In this document: positions 45,590 to 53,351 of the stretch, one piece after another | Layout: every line of letters starts with the position of its first letter | Numbering within the stretch: the stretch's first letter is position 1 | Source: Luteolibacter sp. Y139 | GTDB taxonomy: Bacteria > Verrucomicrobiota > Verrucomicrobiia > Verrucomicrobiales > Akkermansiaceae | Reading direction: 5' to 3' | Length of the DNA stretch: 64,000 bases | NCBI RefSeq assembly: GCF_038066715.1 | Contig: NZ_JBBUKT010000003.1 | Location: 310,001 to 374,000, forward strand | Notes under the pieces: generated by a model | Seen by the model: the letters and a program-made list of their open reading frames with translations, nothing else | Told to the model about the DNA's origin: nothing | Database searches by the model: none | Program-made: the position numbers and the translations under genes

Positions 45590-45615
45590 ATTACCAAGTT
45601 GCTCAACTAGGTAAT
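45590..45615. promoter_or_regulatory. Operator-like palindrome upstream of cysD
   Basis: Arms attaccaagttg (45590-45601) and caactaggtaat (45604-45615) pair at 11 of 12 positions across a 2-bp centre. The site is 108 bp upstream of the cysD ATG in the longest gap of the cys genes. The form resembles a dimeric regulator site, perhaps for a sulfur-responsive Rrf2-type repressor (inference). Confidence 0.6.
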
Positions 45616-45723
45616 TGTTTCTTGCACGACCCCTCGGACCGGCCTTTTCCTCCCGGCCCCGCGACGGCAACCCGGACCACCGGCAGCCCGCGTCCCGAAA
45701 CCACGGCTTTTTCGTTCGCCCAG

Positions 45724-46629
45724 ATGCCCAACTACCAGCTCTCCCACCTCGACCAGATCGAAGCCGAGGCGATTTTCGTCCTCCGCGAGACCGCGGCCCA
45801 GTTCCAGAACCCCGGACTGCTCTTCTCCGGCGGCAAGGACTCGATCGTCATGGCTTGGATCGCCCGCAAGGCCTTCCACCCGGCGCGCATGCCGTTCCCG
45901 CTGGTCCACGTCGATACCGGCCACAATTTCCCGGAAACGATCACCTACCGCGACGAATTCGCCGCGAAGATGGACGCCCGTCTCGTCGTCGGCTCCGTCC
46001 AGAAGTCGATCGATGACGGCCGCGTGGTGGAAGAAAAGGGCCCGAACGCCTCCCGCAACCGCGCCCAGACGACCACCCTTCTCGACACCATTGCCGAGTA
46101 TCAATTCGACGCCCTCCTCGGTGGCGGTCGCCGCGACGAAGAGAAGGCCCGCGCCAAGGAGCGCTTCTTCTCCCATCGCGACGACTTCGGCCAGTGGGAC
46201 CCGAAGAACCAGCGCCCCGAGCTCTGGAACCTCTTCAACGGCCGCAAGCACCCGGGCGAGCACTTCCGCGTCTTCCCGCTGTCCAACTTCACCGAAATGG
46301 ACATCTGGATGTACATGCACCGCGAGGGCATCGTCCTGCCGAGCCTCTACTACGCTCACGAACGCGAGACAGTGACCCGCAACGGCACCATCCTCGCCGT
46401 CAGCGAATTCGTCCAACCCCGCGATGGCGAAGTGGTCGAGAAGAAGGTCATCCGCTTCCGCACCATGGGTGACGCCACCATCACCGGCGCCGTCGAGTCG
46501 ACCGCCGACACCATGGAAAAGATCATCGAGGAAGTCGCCGCCGCCCGCCAGACCGAGCGTGGCAACCGCGCCGACGACAAGCGCTCCGAAACCGCCATGG
46601 AGGACCGGAAAAAGGAAGGCTACTTCTGA
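45724..46629 (+). CDS. cysD: Sulfate adenylyltransferase subunit 2
   Basis: A 301-residue ATP pyrophosphatase-fold enzyme that makes APS from sulfate and ATP with CysN. The PP-loop SGGKDS is at residues 35-40; GGGRRDEEKARAKERFFSHR and WDPKNQRPELWN are typical CysD blocks. The ATG at 45724 gives a length equal to E. coli CysD; an upstream in-frame TTG at 45622 is not needed. It is followed by cysN after 50 bases. Confidence 0.96.
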   Translation: MPNYQLSHLDQIEAEAIFVLRETAAQFQNPGLLFSGGKDSIVMAWIARKAFHPARMPFPLVHVDTGHNFPETITYRDEFAAKMDARLVVGSVQKSIDDGRVVEEKGPNASRNRAQTTTLLDTIAEYQFDALLGGGRRDEEKARAKERFFSHRDDFGQWDPKNQRPELWNLFNGRKHPGEHFRVFPLSNFTEMDIWMYMHREGIVLPSLYYAHERETVTRNGTILAVSEFVQPRDGEVVEKKVIRFRTMGDATITGAVESTADTMEKIIEEVAAARQTERGNRADDKRSETAMEDRKKEGYF

Positions 46630-46679
46630 AGAAGCCGCGCCTGACCACCGAACACTGACCACTCGCACACTTTCCTTCC

Positions 46680-47924
46680 ATGGACCTTCTCCGTTTCACC
46701 ACCGCCGGCTCCGTTGACGACGGCAAATCCACCCTCATCGGCCGCCTGCTTTACGATTCCAAGTCGATCTTCGAGGACCAGCTCGAAGCGATCGAGGAAA
46801 CCTCCAAGCGCCGCGGTGATGGCCACGTCGATCTCGCTCTTCTAACAGACGGCCTCAAAGCCGAGCGCGAACAGGGCATCACCATCGATGTCGCCTACCG
46901 CTACTTCGCCACACCGAAGCGCAAGTTCATCATCGCCGACACCCCGGGCCACATCCAGTACACCCGGAATATGGTGACCGGCGCCTCGACCGCGAACCTG
47001 GCCATCATTCTCATCGATGCGCGCAAGGGCGTGATCGAGCAAACCAAGCGCCACAGCTTCATCGCGAACCTGCTCCGCATCCAGCACGTCGTCGTAGCTG
47101 TGAACAAGATGGACCTCGTCGACTACTCGGAAGAGGTCTACGAGAAGATCATCAAGGACTACCAGGAGTTCGCCTCGCGCCTCGACAACATCGTCGAGAT
47201 CACCCCGATCCCGATCTCCGCGCTCAACGGCGACAACGTCGTCGACAAGTCCACGAGCATGCCTTGGTACCAAGGCCCGTCGCTGCTCTATCATTTGGAG
47301 CACGTCTATGTCGGCGGCGAGGAAAACCACGTCGATGCCCGCTTCCCCGTTCAATGGGTGATCCGCCCGCAGAGCGATGAGTGGCACGACTTCCGCGGCT
47401 ACGCCGGTCGCGTCGCTGGCGGCGTCTTCAAGCCCGGCGACGAAATCACCGTGCTGCCCTCCGGCTTCACCTCGCGCATCAAGGCGATCCACACCGCCGA
47501 TGGCCACCTCGATGAAGCCTTCGCGCCGCAGAGCGTGACCCTCACCCTCACCGACGAGATCGACATCTCGCGCGGCGACATGATCGTCAAAAAGAACAAC
47601 CCGCCCCAAAGCTCCCAGGATCTGGAAGCGATGATCTGCTGGTTCTCCAACAAGCCAATGGCCTCCCGCGCCAAGGTCGTGCTTCGCCACACCTCCCGCG
47701 AGATGCAGGCGATCATCAGCGAGGTGAAGTACCTCGTCGACATCAACACGCTGCACAAGATCGAGGGTGCCGGCACCTTCGCGATGAACGACGTCGGCCG
47801 CATCACCCTGCGCACCGCGCAGCCGGTGATCCACGACTCGTATCGTCGCAACCGCCAGACCGGCTCCTTCATCCTGGTCGATCCCGGCACCAATGAAACG
47901 GTCGCCGCGGGGATGATCGTCTGA
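46680..47924 (+). CDS. cysN: Sulfate adenylyltransferase subunit 1 (GTPase)
   Basis: A 414-residue GTPase that activates CysD. GTP motifs: GSVDDGKSTL (10-19), DTPGHIQYTRNM, and NKMDLVDY. It is the short form without a CysC fusion, and a separate cysC gene lies upstream. The whole cysC-cysD-cysN group ends in an intrinsic terminator at 47939. Confidence 0.96.
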   Translation: MDLLRFTTAGSVDDGKSTLIGRLLYDSKSIFEDQLEAIEETSKRRGDGHVDLALLTDGLKAEREQGITIDVAYRYFATPKRKFIIADTPGHIQYTRNMVTGASTANLAIILIDARKGVIEQTKRHSFIANLLRIQHVVVAVNKMDLVDYSEEVYEKIIKDYQEFASRLDNIVEITPIPISALNGDNVVDKSTSMPWYQGPSLLYHLEHVYVGGEENHVDARFPVQWVIRPQSDEWHDFRGYAGRVAGGVFKPGDEITVLPSGFTSRIKAIHTADGHLDEAFAPQSVTLTLTDEIDISRGDMIVKKNNPPQSSQDLEAMICWFSNKPMASRAKVVLRHTSREMQAIISEVKYLVDINTLHKIEGAGTFAMNDVGRITLRTAQPVIHDSYRRNRQTGSFILVDPGTNETVAAGMIV

Positions 47925-47938
47925 TCGCCAGCCAATCG

Positions 47939-47966
47939 AAAGGGGGACAAGCTGTCCCCCTTTTCC
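47939..47966 (+). terminator. Strong Rho-independent terminator after cysN
   Basis: Perfect 11-bp stem (aaagggggaca, tgtcccccttt), 3-nt loop agc, then T and CC. It closes the first polysaccharide/sulfate block and is the type of terminator an RfaH-like factor would not be expected to ignore at the operon end. Confidence 0.92.
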
Positions 47967-47989
47967 ATTTAGGGCTACCGGAACTCCCC

Positions 47990-48748
47990 ATGTCCCTTTC
48001 CCGTCATGCCCAGAGCCTTGCCAAGAGCTTGGCCTATCGGCTCGGCTTCAGCCTGAAGCGACTCCGCTCAGCCAAAGCCGCCACCGCTGTCTCCGGCGAT
48101 TTCACCGGCAAGGTCCGCCCTCTCCTGCACCGCACCGACCCCTACGAAGGCTTCGACGCCTCAGCATGGCCAGATGACGCCTCCGGCTGGGGCTCCGACT
48201 CGCCCGCCTTCGGCGAGCTGGTCGAAGAACTCCGCCCAACCCGCATCCTCGAGGTCGGCACTTGGAAAGGCGGCTCCGCTCTCAACCTCGCCAACCACCT
48301 CCAGCGCCTCGGCCTCGACGCCGAAATCCTCTGTGTCGACACATGGCTCGGCGCCCTGGAAATGTGGACCGACCTCGACGACCCCAGCCGCCACGGTGCC
48401 CTCGGCCTGAAAAACGGCTACCCCACCCTCTACTACCGCTTCCTCGCCAACGTCTCCCGCGCCAGCCACCAGGCCCGCATCACCCCCCTCCCCCTCCCCT
48501 CCGTCACCGCCGCCCAGTGGTTCGCCCTCAACGGAATCCGGGCAGAAATGATCTACATCGACGCGAGCCACGAGGAAGAAGACGTCTACCAGGACCTCAC
48601 CTCCTACTGGGACCTCGTCCGCCCCGGCGGCGTCCTATTCGGCGACGACTGGGGCTGGGACGGCGTCCGCCTCGCCGTCCAACGCTTCGCCAGCGACCAC
48701 GCCCTCCCCATCCGCCACCGCCACGACAAGTGGGAACTGCGGAAATAG
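47990..48748 (+). CDS. Class I SAM-dependent methyltransferase (Methyltransf_24-like)
   Basis: A 252-residue protein with SAM motif ILEVGTWKGGSALNLA (about 85-100), the acidic motif CVDTW, and MIYIDASHEEEDVYQDL. This matches small O-methyltransferase-type domains of the Methyltransf_24/TylF group found in polysaccharide loci. It lies alone between the cysN terminator and the tandem repeats; the substrate is unknown. Confidence 0.82.
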   Translation: MSLSRHAQSLAKSLAYRLGFSLKRLRSAKAATAVSGDFTGKVRPLLHRTDPYEGFDASAWPDDASGWGSDSPAFGELVEELRPTRILEVGTWKGGSALNLANHLQRLGLDAEILCVDTWLGALEMWTDLDDPSRHGALGLKNGYPTLYYRFLANVSRASHQARITPLPLPSVTAAQWFALNGIRAEMIYIDASHEEEDVYQDLTSYWDLVRPGGVLFGDDWGWDGVRLAVQRFASDHALPIRHRHDKWELRK

Positions 48749-48761
48749 CCCACCCGGTTTA

Positions 48762-48796
48762 GCCCCACCTCTGGTTGGCCCCACCTCTGGTTGGCC
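48762..48796. repeat. Two 16-bp direct repeats
   Basis: The unit gccccacctctggttg occurs twice in direct tandem (48762 and 48778), followed by gcc. It sits 14 bases after the methyltransferase stop. Confidence 0.85.
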
Positions 48797-48807
48797 AACC
48801 CCGCTGC

Positions 48808-48884
48808 GCTGGCCTACCCCCGCTGGCCTACCCCCGCTGGCCTACCCCCGCTGGCCTACCCCCGCTGGCCTACCCCGCTGGCCC
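48808..48884. repeat. Short tandem repeat, 14-bp unit, about 5.5 copies
   Basis: The unit gctggcctaccccc is repeated four times perfectly (48808-48863), then a 13-base copy (48864-48876) and a partial copy. Such perfect arrays suggest recent slippage. It is non-coding and lies upstream of the palindrome and ops-like leader, so it could alter spacing in that promoter region. Confidence 0.92.
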
Positions 48885-48941
48885 TCTAACGTCAGCTGAA
48901 ACGGCCCTCCGCGACCGCCTCTGTGCCGGAAACGCCCGTTT

Positions 48942-48959
48942 GTTCATTTTTATTTGAAC
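48942..48959. promoter_or_regulatory. Candidate operator, copy 3: GTTCA-N8-TGAAC palindrome before the second block
   Basis: GTTCATTTTTATTTGAAC shares both arms, spacing and the T-rich centre with copies at 34890 and 36013. It is 89 bp upstream of the second ops-like element. Confidence 0.7.
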
Positions 48960-49048
48960 ACTTGCCGACCGATGTTCAACCTCCCCATTAAGCGAATGCC
49001 CTCGGGTTTTTCTGCAACCATGACGAAAAGGTGGAGGCAAACGCCTGC

Positions 49049-49068
49049 CGACCAAGGGCGGCAGCTTG
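49049..49068 (+). promoter_or_regulatory. ops-like leader element, copy 2, within a hairpin
   Basis: Identical 20-mer to 36139-36158. Here it can form a hairpin: ctgccg (49045-49050) with cggcag (49059-49064), extended by ggcaa (49036-49040) with ttgcc (49066-49070). A hairpin at the element is a feature of ops and LoaP-type sites. Confidence 0.7.
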
Positions 49069-49070
49069 CC

Positions 49071-49301
49071 TCTGCGCCGAGGCCACAGCCTGCTCACCAC
49101 CCTAGAGCTCAAGCGTTTGAAGCAATCGAGTCGAAGATGCTTCGCCTGTTGCGTCGCTTTTACACGTTTGACTTCAAATTCATCGTTAGCGGTTTGACCA
49201 GACGTTCCCAGCCTAACCTTTGAACGGTGGTAGCCAATGCGATGCTCCTCAGATAGGCAAACTCCAACCCGAAGTCAGGGGTAATCCATAGCGGCGTTTT
49301 C
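49071..49301 (+). other. Long leader of the second block, no gene recognised
   Basis: About 230 bases between the ops-like element and the MBOAT start. A frame of 89 codons (48954-49223) crosses the leader but looks non-coding (Arg/Pro/Gln-rich, no start signal). Otherwise I see no strong structure. Confidence 0.45.
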
Positions 49302-50723
49302 ATGAATTTCGCCTCCTACGAATTCTGGAGAATTCTACTCCTTTGCTTTCTGGGCTCACGACTGATTCTCGCTTTAGTGGCGAAGATTGCTCCTCTCAAG
49401 GAGCCTAACGCGAGCAAGTGGTGCCTTGCCTCTACCGGCCTCATACTTCTGGGTGTCGAAAGCTGGTTGACTCTCGTCGTTTTCCTATGGGTCGTTGGCC
49501 TGAGTTGGATTGGGGTAGTTCTGGCTGGCCGCGGTTGGTTCAACAAACCCTACGGATTCGCCGGAGGATCGGTTTTCGTGGCTCTACTAGTCGCGCAACT
49601 TTTCCCGCTGTTTTACTATAAGTATTGGGACTTCATCTTCAACGAGTGGCTCGGTCTCGGAATACGAAAGCCGTCCGTGCTAATTCCGATGGGGCTGTCA
49701 TTCTATACTTTCCAAAAAATCGGCTTCTGGATCGACACCATTCGCAATCCCGGCAAACCACCTCGATTTCTCGACTACCTTAACTTCTGTTCGTTTTTCC
49801 CCCAAATCGTAGCAGGGCCAATTGAAAAGAAGCAGTCGCTACTGCCGCAAATAGAAAATGTCAGCTTTCGGATTCACCGAGAAAGCCTGGAAAGTGCCCT
49901 TCAATGGATCGTACTGGGCCTAGCTTACAAGCTGATCGTCGCCGACAACCTAGGCGGCATTTCCCAGAGCTTTCGTGTCGATCCGACCAACTCCTGGCAA
50001 GTTTGGTTCGAATGCCTCACCTTTGGTATCCGCATCTACTTCGATTTCGCTGGCTACAGCTTCATAGCCGTAGGATTGGGGCTGCTACTTGGAGTGAAGC
50101 TCACACTAAACTTTCGGAGTCCCTACTGGGCGCAGGACATGCGGGAGTTCTGGCGGAACTGGCATGTTACGCTCGGCGCTTGGCTCCGGGACTACGTCTA
50201 CATTCCGCTTGGCGGCCGACGGGTACCGTGGTGGCCGATCAATACCATTCTCGTTTTCGTAGTCTCTGGTATCTGGCATGGTGCCGGCTGGGGATTTTTG
50301 ATGTGGGGGTTACTTCACGGAATTGGTGTAGTAGTTTGCTCTATTGAAGGAAAGTGGATCCCGCTGGCACCGGTTCGGTGGTTGCTTACCTTTGCCTATA
50401 CGACTGCCTCTTGGCTCTTTTTCTTGGAACGAGACACCTCGTTGCTGTGGCAAAAGGCGATCTCGTTGATCCGTCCAGCTGGCTACTCGCTCTCGAAGCT
50501 CCATCAAACCACGCAGATCTTCGCTGGGCCCTCCGACCTAACAGTCACCTGCCTAGTCTTCGGGGTTGCGATGGTAGCATTGGCCATCGAGGGTGTAGGT
50601 GTTCGCCGGAACCTAGAACCTTATCACTTTGGCCGCCGACCAGCTGTTGGCGTTGTGTTGGTCTTTCTCATCGTGCTGCTCGCACCATTGGAGGAGTCTT
50701 CGTTCATCTACTTCAACTTCTAG
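49302..50723 (+). CDS. MBOAT-family O-acyltransferase (AlgI-like)
   Basis: A 473-residue integral membrane protein with about ten hydrophobic segments. The conserved MBOAT block FDFAGYSFIAVGLGLLLG, FWRNWHVTLGAWLRDYVYIPLGG and catalytic SGIWHGAGWGFLMWG (His326) identify it. AlgI-like enzymes move acyl groups, usually acetyl, across the membrane onto polysaccharides. It is the first gene of the second block and is followed directly by its likely periplasmic partner. Confidence 0.93.
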   Translation: MNFASYEFWRILLLCFLGSRLILALVAKIAPLKEPNASKWCLASTGLILLGVESWLTLVVFLWVVGLSWIGVVLAGRGWFNKPYGFAGGSVFVALLVAQLFPLFYYKYWDFIFNEWLGLGIRKPSVLIPMGLSFYTFQKIGFWIDTIRNPGKPPRFLDYLNFCSFFPQIVAGPIEKKQSLLPQIENVSFRIHRESLESALQWIVLGLAYKLIVADNLGGISQSFRVDPTNSWQVWFECLTFGIRIYFDFAGYSFIAVGLGLLLGVKLTLNFRSPYWAQDMREFWRNWHVTLGAWLRDYVYIPLGGRRVPWWPINTILVFVVSGIWHGAGWGFLMWGLLHGIGVVVCSIEGKWIPLAPVRWLLTFAYTTASWLFFLERDTSLLWQKAISLIRPAGYSLSKLHQTTQIFAGPSDLTVTCLVFGVAMVALAIEGVGVRRNLEPYHFGRRPAVGVVLVFLIVLLAPLEESSFIYFNF

Positions 50724-50727
50724 TGCG

Positions 50728-51678
50728 TTGCGGTATTTCCTTACACTCTTGGCCAGTGCGGCGGCGGCATACCTCTTGGGCTTCGTTTTTATCGCTCCCG
50801 CCAATCCCGAGATCCAAGTTTGGCGGAAGGTTGAGCAACGACGAGATGGAGAAATCGCCAGCGCTCGCGCTCAAGCACCAAACCAGCCTGTCATCCTATT
50901 CACCGGCGGCTCCAGCACCGCGTTTTCGGTGGATCCAGCACTCATTGAGCAAAGCTGTGGCATCCGCGCCTTCAACCTCGCTTTCCCGGCTGCGGCTGGA
51001 CCGCGCTATCTACTCGACCAAGCGCTTGAACGCTCCCGCTCGGGCGACATTTTAGTGATCGGTCTCGAGGCGGATTTTCTTGCTTTCGAGTCCGACTACC
51101 CCGCGAGCATGTTTTCCTTCGGTCTCGCAGTACTCGACGGCAAGCCATCCGCCACAGTCGGTGGAGAATCCCTCGGCGAGCAATTAACAGTACCGCAAAT
51201 ACTTACACTGGCCCGCCCTGGTCCTCGTTACCTGATGACCCTCCTTTACCGCGGACTATCTGGAAAGGGTTACCGCTATACCCTCCAAGATTATCGCTAC
51301 CACGGCCGAATGGAAACATCGGTCGAGATTCCGGACATGGTCCCGCATAACCTTGATGCCGACCTACACCTTAGCAGGTCGGGAGAACGCCTCCTGCGAA
51401 CCTTCCGCGACGCCGCAAGCCAGCGCGGAATTCGGCTGTTCTACGCCATGCCTTGGCGCTGGACCTCTCCCGAGCATGCCGAAATCAGCCGCCGCGCAAA
51501 CGCCGCTCTTCTGCGCGACATCGATCCCATCATCTCGGTAGTTGATGACGGCACGCTAGGGGTTTCTACTGAACGCTCGCACTTTTCGGATAGCCACCAA
51601 CATCTAACTGCGACAGGTTCACGAGTCCGAACGCTAACGCTAGCAGCAAAGATGGAGAGTTTGCTTCGGGAAAACTGA
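50728..51678 (+). CDS. SGNH/AlgJ-like membrane-anchored partner of the MBOAT acyltransferase
   Basis: A protein of about 316 residues with an N-terminal membrane anchor (FLTLLASAAAAYLLGFVFIA) and a periplasmic domain. The block ILFTGGSSTAFSVDPALIE is like the GDS(L) nucleophile region of SGNH-type acyl transfer partners, and a DSHQHLT block near the C-terminus fits the DxxH position. The TTG at 50728, 4 bases after the MBOAT stop, gives a proper anchor; an ATG at 50629 would overlap the MBOAT gene by 95 bases. It probably completes O-acetylation of the polysaccharide. Confidence 0.78.
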   Translation: MRYFLTLLASAAAAYLLGFVFIAPANPEIQVWRKVEQRRDGEIASARAQAPNQPVILFTGGSSTAFSVDPALIEQSCGIRAFNLAFPAAAGPRYLLDQALERSRSGDILVIGLEADFLAFESDYPASMFSFGLAVLDGKPSATVGGESLGEQLTVPQILTLARPGPRYLMTLLYRGLSGKGYRYTLQDYRYHGRMETSVEIPDMVPHNLDADLHLSRSGERLLRTFRDAASQRGIRLFYAMPWRWTSPEHAEISRRANAALLRDIDPIISVVDDGTLGVSTERSHFSDSHQHLTATGSRVRTLTLAAKMESLLREN

Positions 51679-51735
51679 ATGAGCCCGTCCTCATCAAAAG
51701 TTTCCTAGCCTCTCCTTTTACCAATTTTCCAAATC

Positions 51736-53235
51736 ATGGTTGAATCGAAATCCATCCAAGGAGTTCTGATTGTAATCGCAATCACGGTCATGGCCGCGTG
51801 GCTCGGCGTAGCGGTGGTTACCAATCAAACCGAAACCCTTCTAAAAGTCGCTGGTGGCACTATTCTGGCCATCTCACTCTTCCTTGGCAGGCGCATTTGG
51901 CTTCTTCTTGTCTTTTTCATGGCATTGAACATCCCGCTGCTTCGGGGCTTCAATACAACCGAACTAGGACAAGGGTTATTCATCGGTTTCTCAATACTCC
52001 TATTCCTTCTTCGACGCCTGCGGTTGAAGACAAACTTTGGCGAACTGGAGGTGTGGATGTTAATAATGGTAGCCTGCATTCTTCAGGCCTATCTCAGAAA
52101 TCCAGTAGGCCTCAATGTTCTAGGTGGCTCGTCGGTAGGTGCTCGCCCTTATTTCGTCACAGCATTGGCGTTACTAACAGGCTGGATCCTTTCGGTGCTT
52201 GTAGTTCCGTCGAACGAAATCAAGTGGGCCATGAGATTGACCATCCTTGGCACCTTCGTCGGTCTCCCAATTAGTGAAGTTCGCACTCGGGCAGGCCTTG
52301 CTGCTCTCGGAACCGAGGTGGGAGAGGGTCGAGTCGCTTGGCTTGGTGCTACCGCCCAAATTTGTTTGCGCTGGTTAGTTAGTAAATTGTCCCCTTTCAA
52401 GGCCCTCCTCAATCCTTTAACCCTGCTAGTTCTTTTGTTCGGCATCGCTGGCTCTGCAGCATCCGGCTACCGCAATGTTGTGGCCGCGTCGGGCCTCATC
52501 CTTGTCATGGGTGTTTATTACCACCATGGAGCCGCAGCCTCAGTATTCTCGATGGTTGCAGCAATGCTTTGTATTGCAATGCTAGCAGTTGTGAATGTCG
52601 TTTCGCCCCTTCCGGGCACGATGCAACGAGCTCTTTCGGCATTCCCCGGCACTTGGGAAGAGCGCTATGTGGAGGATGCGAGCAGTTCAACAGAATGGCG
52701 GGTTGAAATGTGGAAGTCCGCACTTTTCACGGATCACTGGATCAAGAACAAGCTGCTGGGCGATGGCTTGGGAATGACTCGGGAAGAACTGATGCGAATG
52801 CAAAGCCTTTCCGCGGGAGGTGGCGACTTTGCCCGTGGCACATCAGGCCTGACAATCCAGCAGGAGAACATGATGATCACCGGCGGTTACCACAGCGGAC
52901 CTGTGCAAACTGTCCGTACTGTGGGATATGTGGGATTGGCTTTTCTTCTAGTAGCGATGGTCCGGGTCGCTGTTCACATGCATCGCCTGATCCTGCGCGC
53001 TCGGGGCACCGAATGGTTCCCAGCGACTCTGTTTCTTTTGGCACCGAATCTTGTTCTTCCGATCCAATTCACGCTGGTGTTCGGTGAATTCGATGCGGCA
53101 TGCAAACTCCTATTTTTCGGCATCGGTCTCACCCGCTTGATGCAGAATAGCTTGCCAATCTTCCATTCTGCACCGGTAGCGGCTCGAATCGAGCCATCGC
53201 TAGGCCATCGCAGAAAACAGCCAGGCCTCGCCTAA
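51736..53235 (+). CDS. O-antigen polymerase/ligase-like membrane protein
   Basis: A 499-residue protein with about ten to twelve transmembrane helices and one long extracytoplasmic loop (about residues 300-390), the layout of Wzy/WaaL-type proteins. Sequence motifs are weak, as usual for this group. In this position, between acyltransferase and flippase genes, it is a candidate polymerase of repeat units. The exact family is not certain. Confidence 0.75.
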   Translation: MVESKSIQGVLIVIAITVMAAWLGVAVVTNQTETLLKVAGGTILAISLFLGRRIWLLLVFFMALNIPLLRGFNTTELGQGLFIGFSILLFLLRRLRLKTNFGELEVWMLIMVACILQAYLRNPVGLNVLGGSSVGARPYFVTALALLTGWILSVLVVPSNEIKWAMRLTILGTFVGLPISEVRTRAGLAALGTEVGEGRVAWLGATAQICLRWLVSKLSPFKALLNPLTLLVLLFGIAGSAASGYRNVVAASGLILVMGVYYHHGAAASVFSMVAAMLCIAMLAVVNVVSPLPGTMQRALSAFPGTWEERYVEDASSSTEWRVEMWKSALFTDHWIKNKLLGDGLGMTREELMRMQSLSAGGGDFARGTSGLTIQQENMMITGGYHSGPVQTVRTVGYVGLAFLLVAMVRVAVHMHRLILRARGTEWFPATLFLLAPNLVLPIQFTLVFGEFDAACKLLFFGIGLTRLMQNSLPIFHSAPVAARIEPSLGHRRKQPGLA

Positions 53236-53351
53236 GCTTTTAGGATTTCCGGTGACACACTACCCGGGTTCGAGAGCCGCGGGTCGCCTACGCCTCAAAG
53301 GCACGTCAAAGTCTTCCAGAGACTCCACCCCAGCAACCTTATGCATTGCCC

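Noticed and set aside
48808..48884. A possible CRISPR array
   Set aside because: The units are 14 bp, directly adjacent and without spacers; there are no cas genes.
48954..49223. An 89-codon frame across the second leader
   Set aside because: It crosses the ops-like element, is rich in Arg, Pro and Gln and shows no family. It is more likely untranslated leader.
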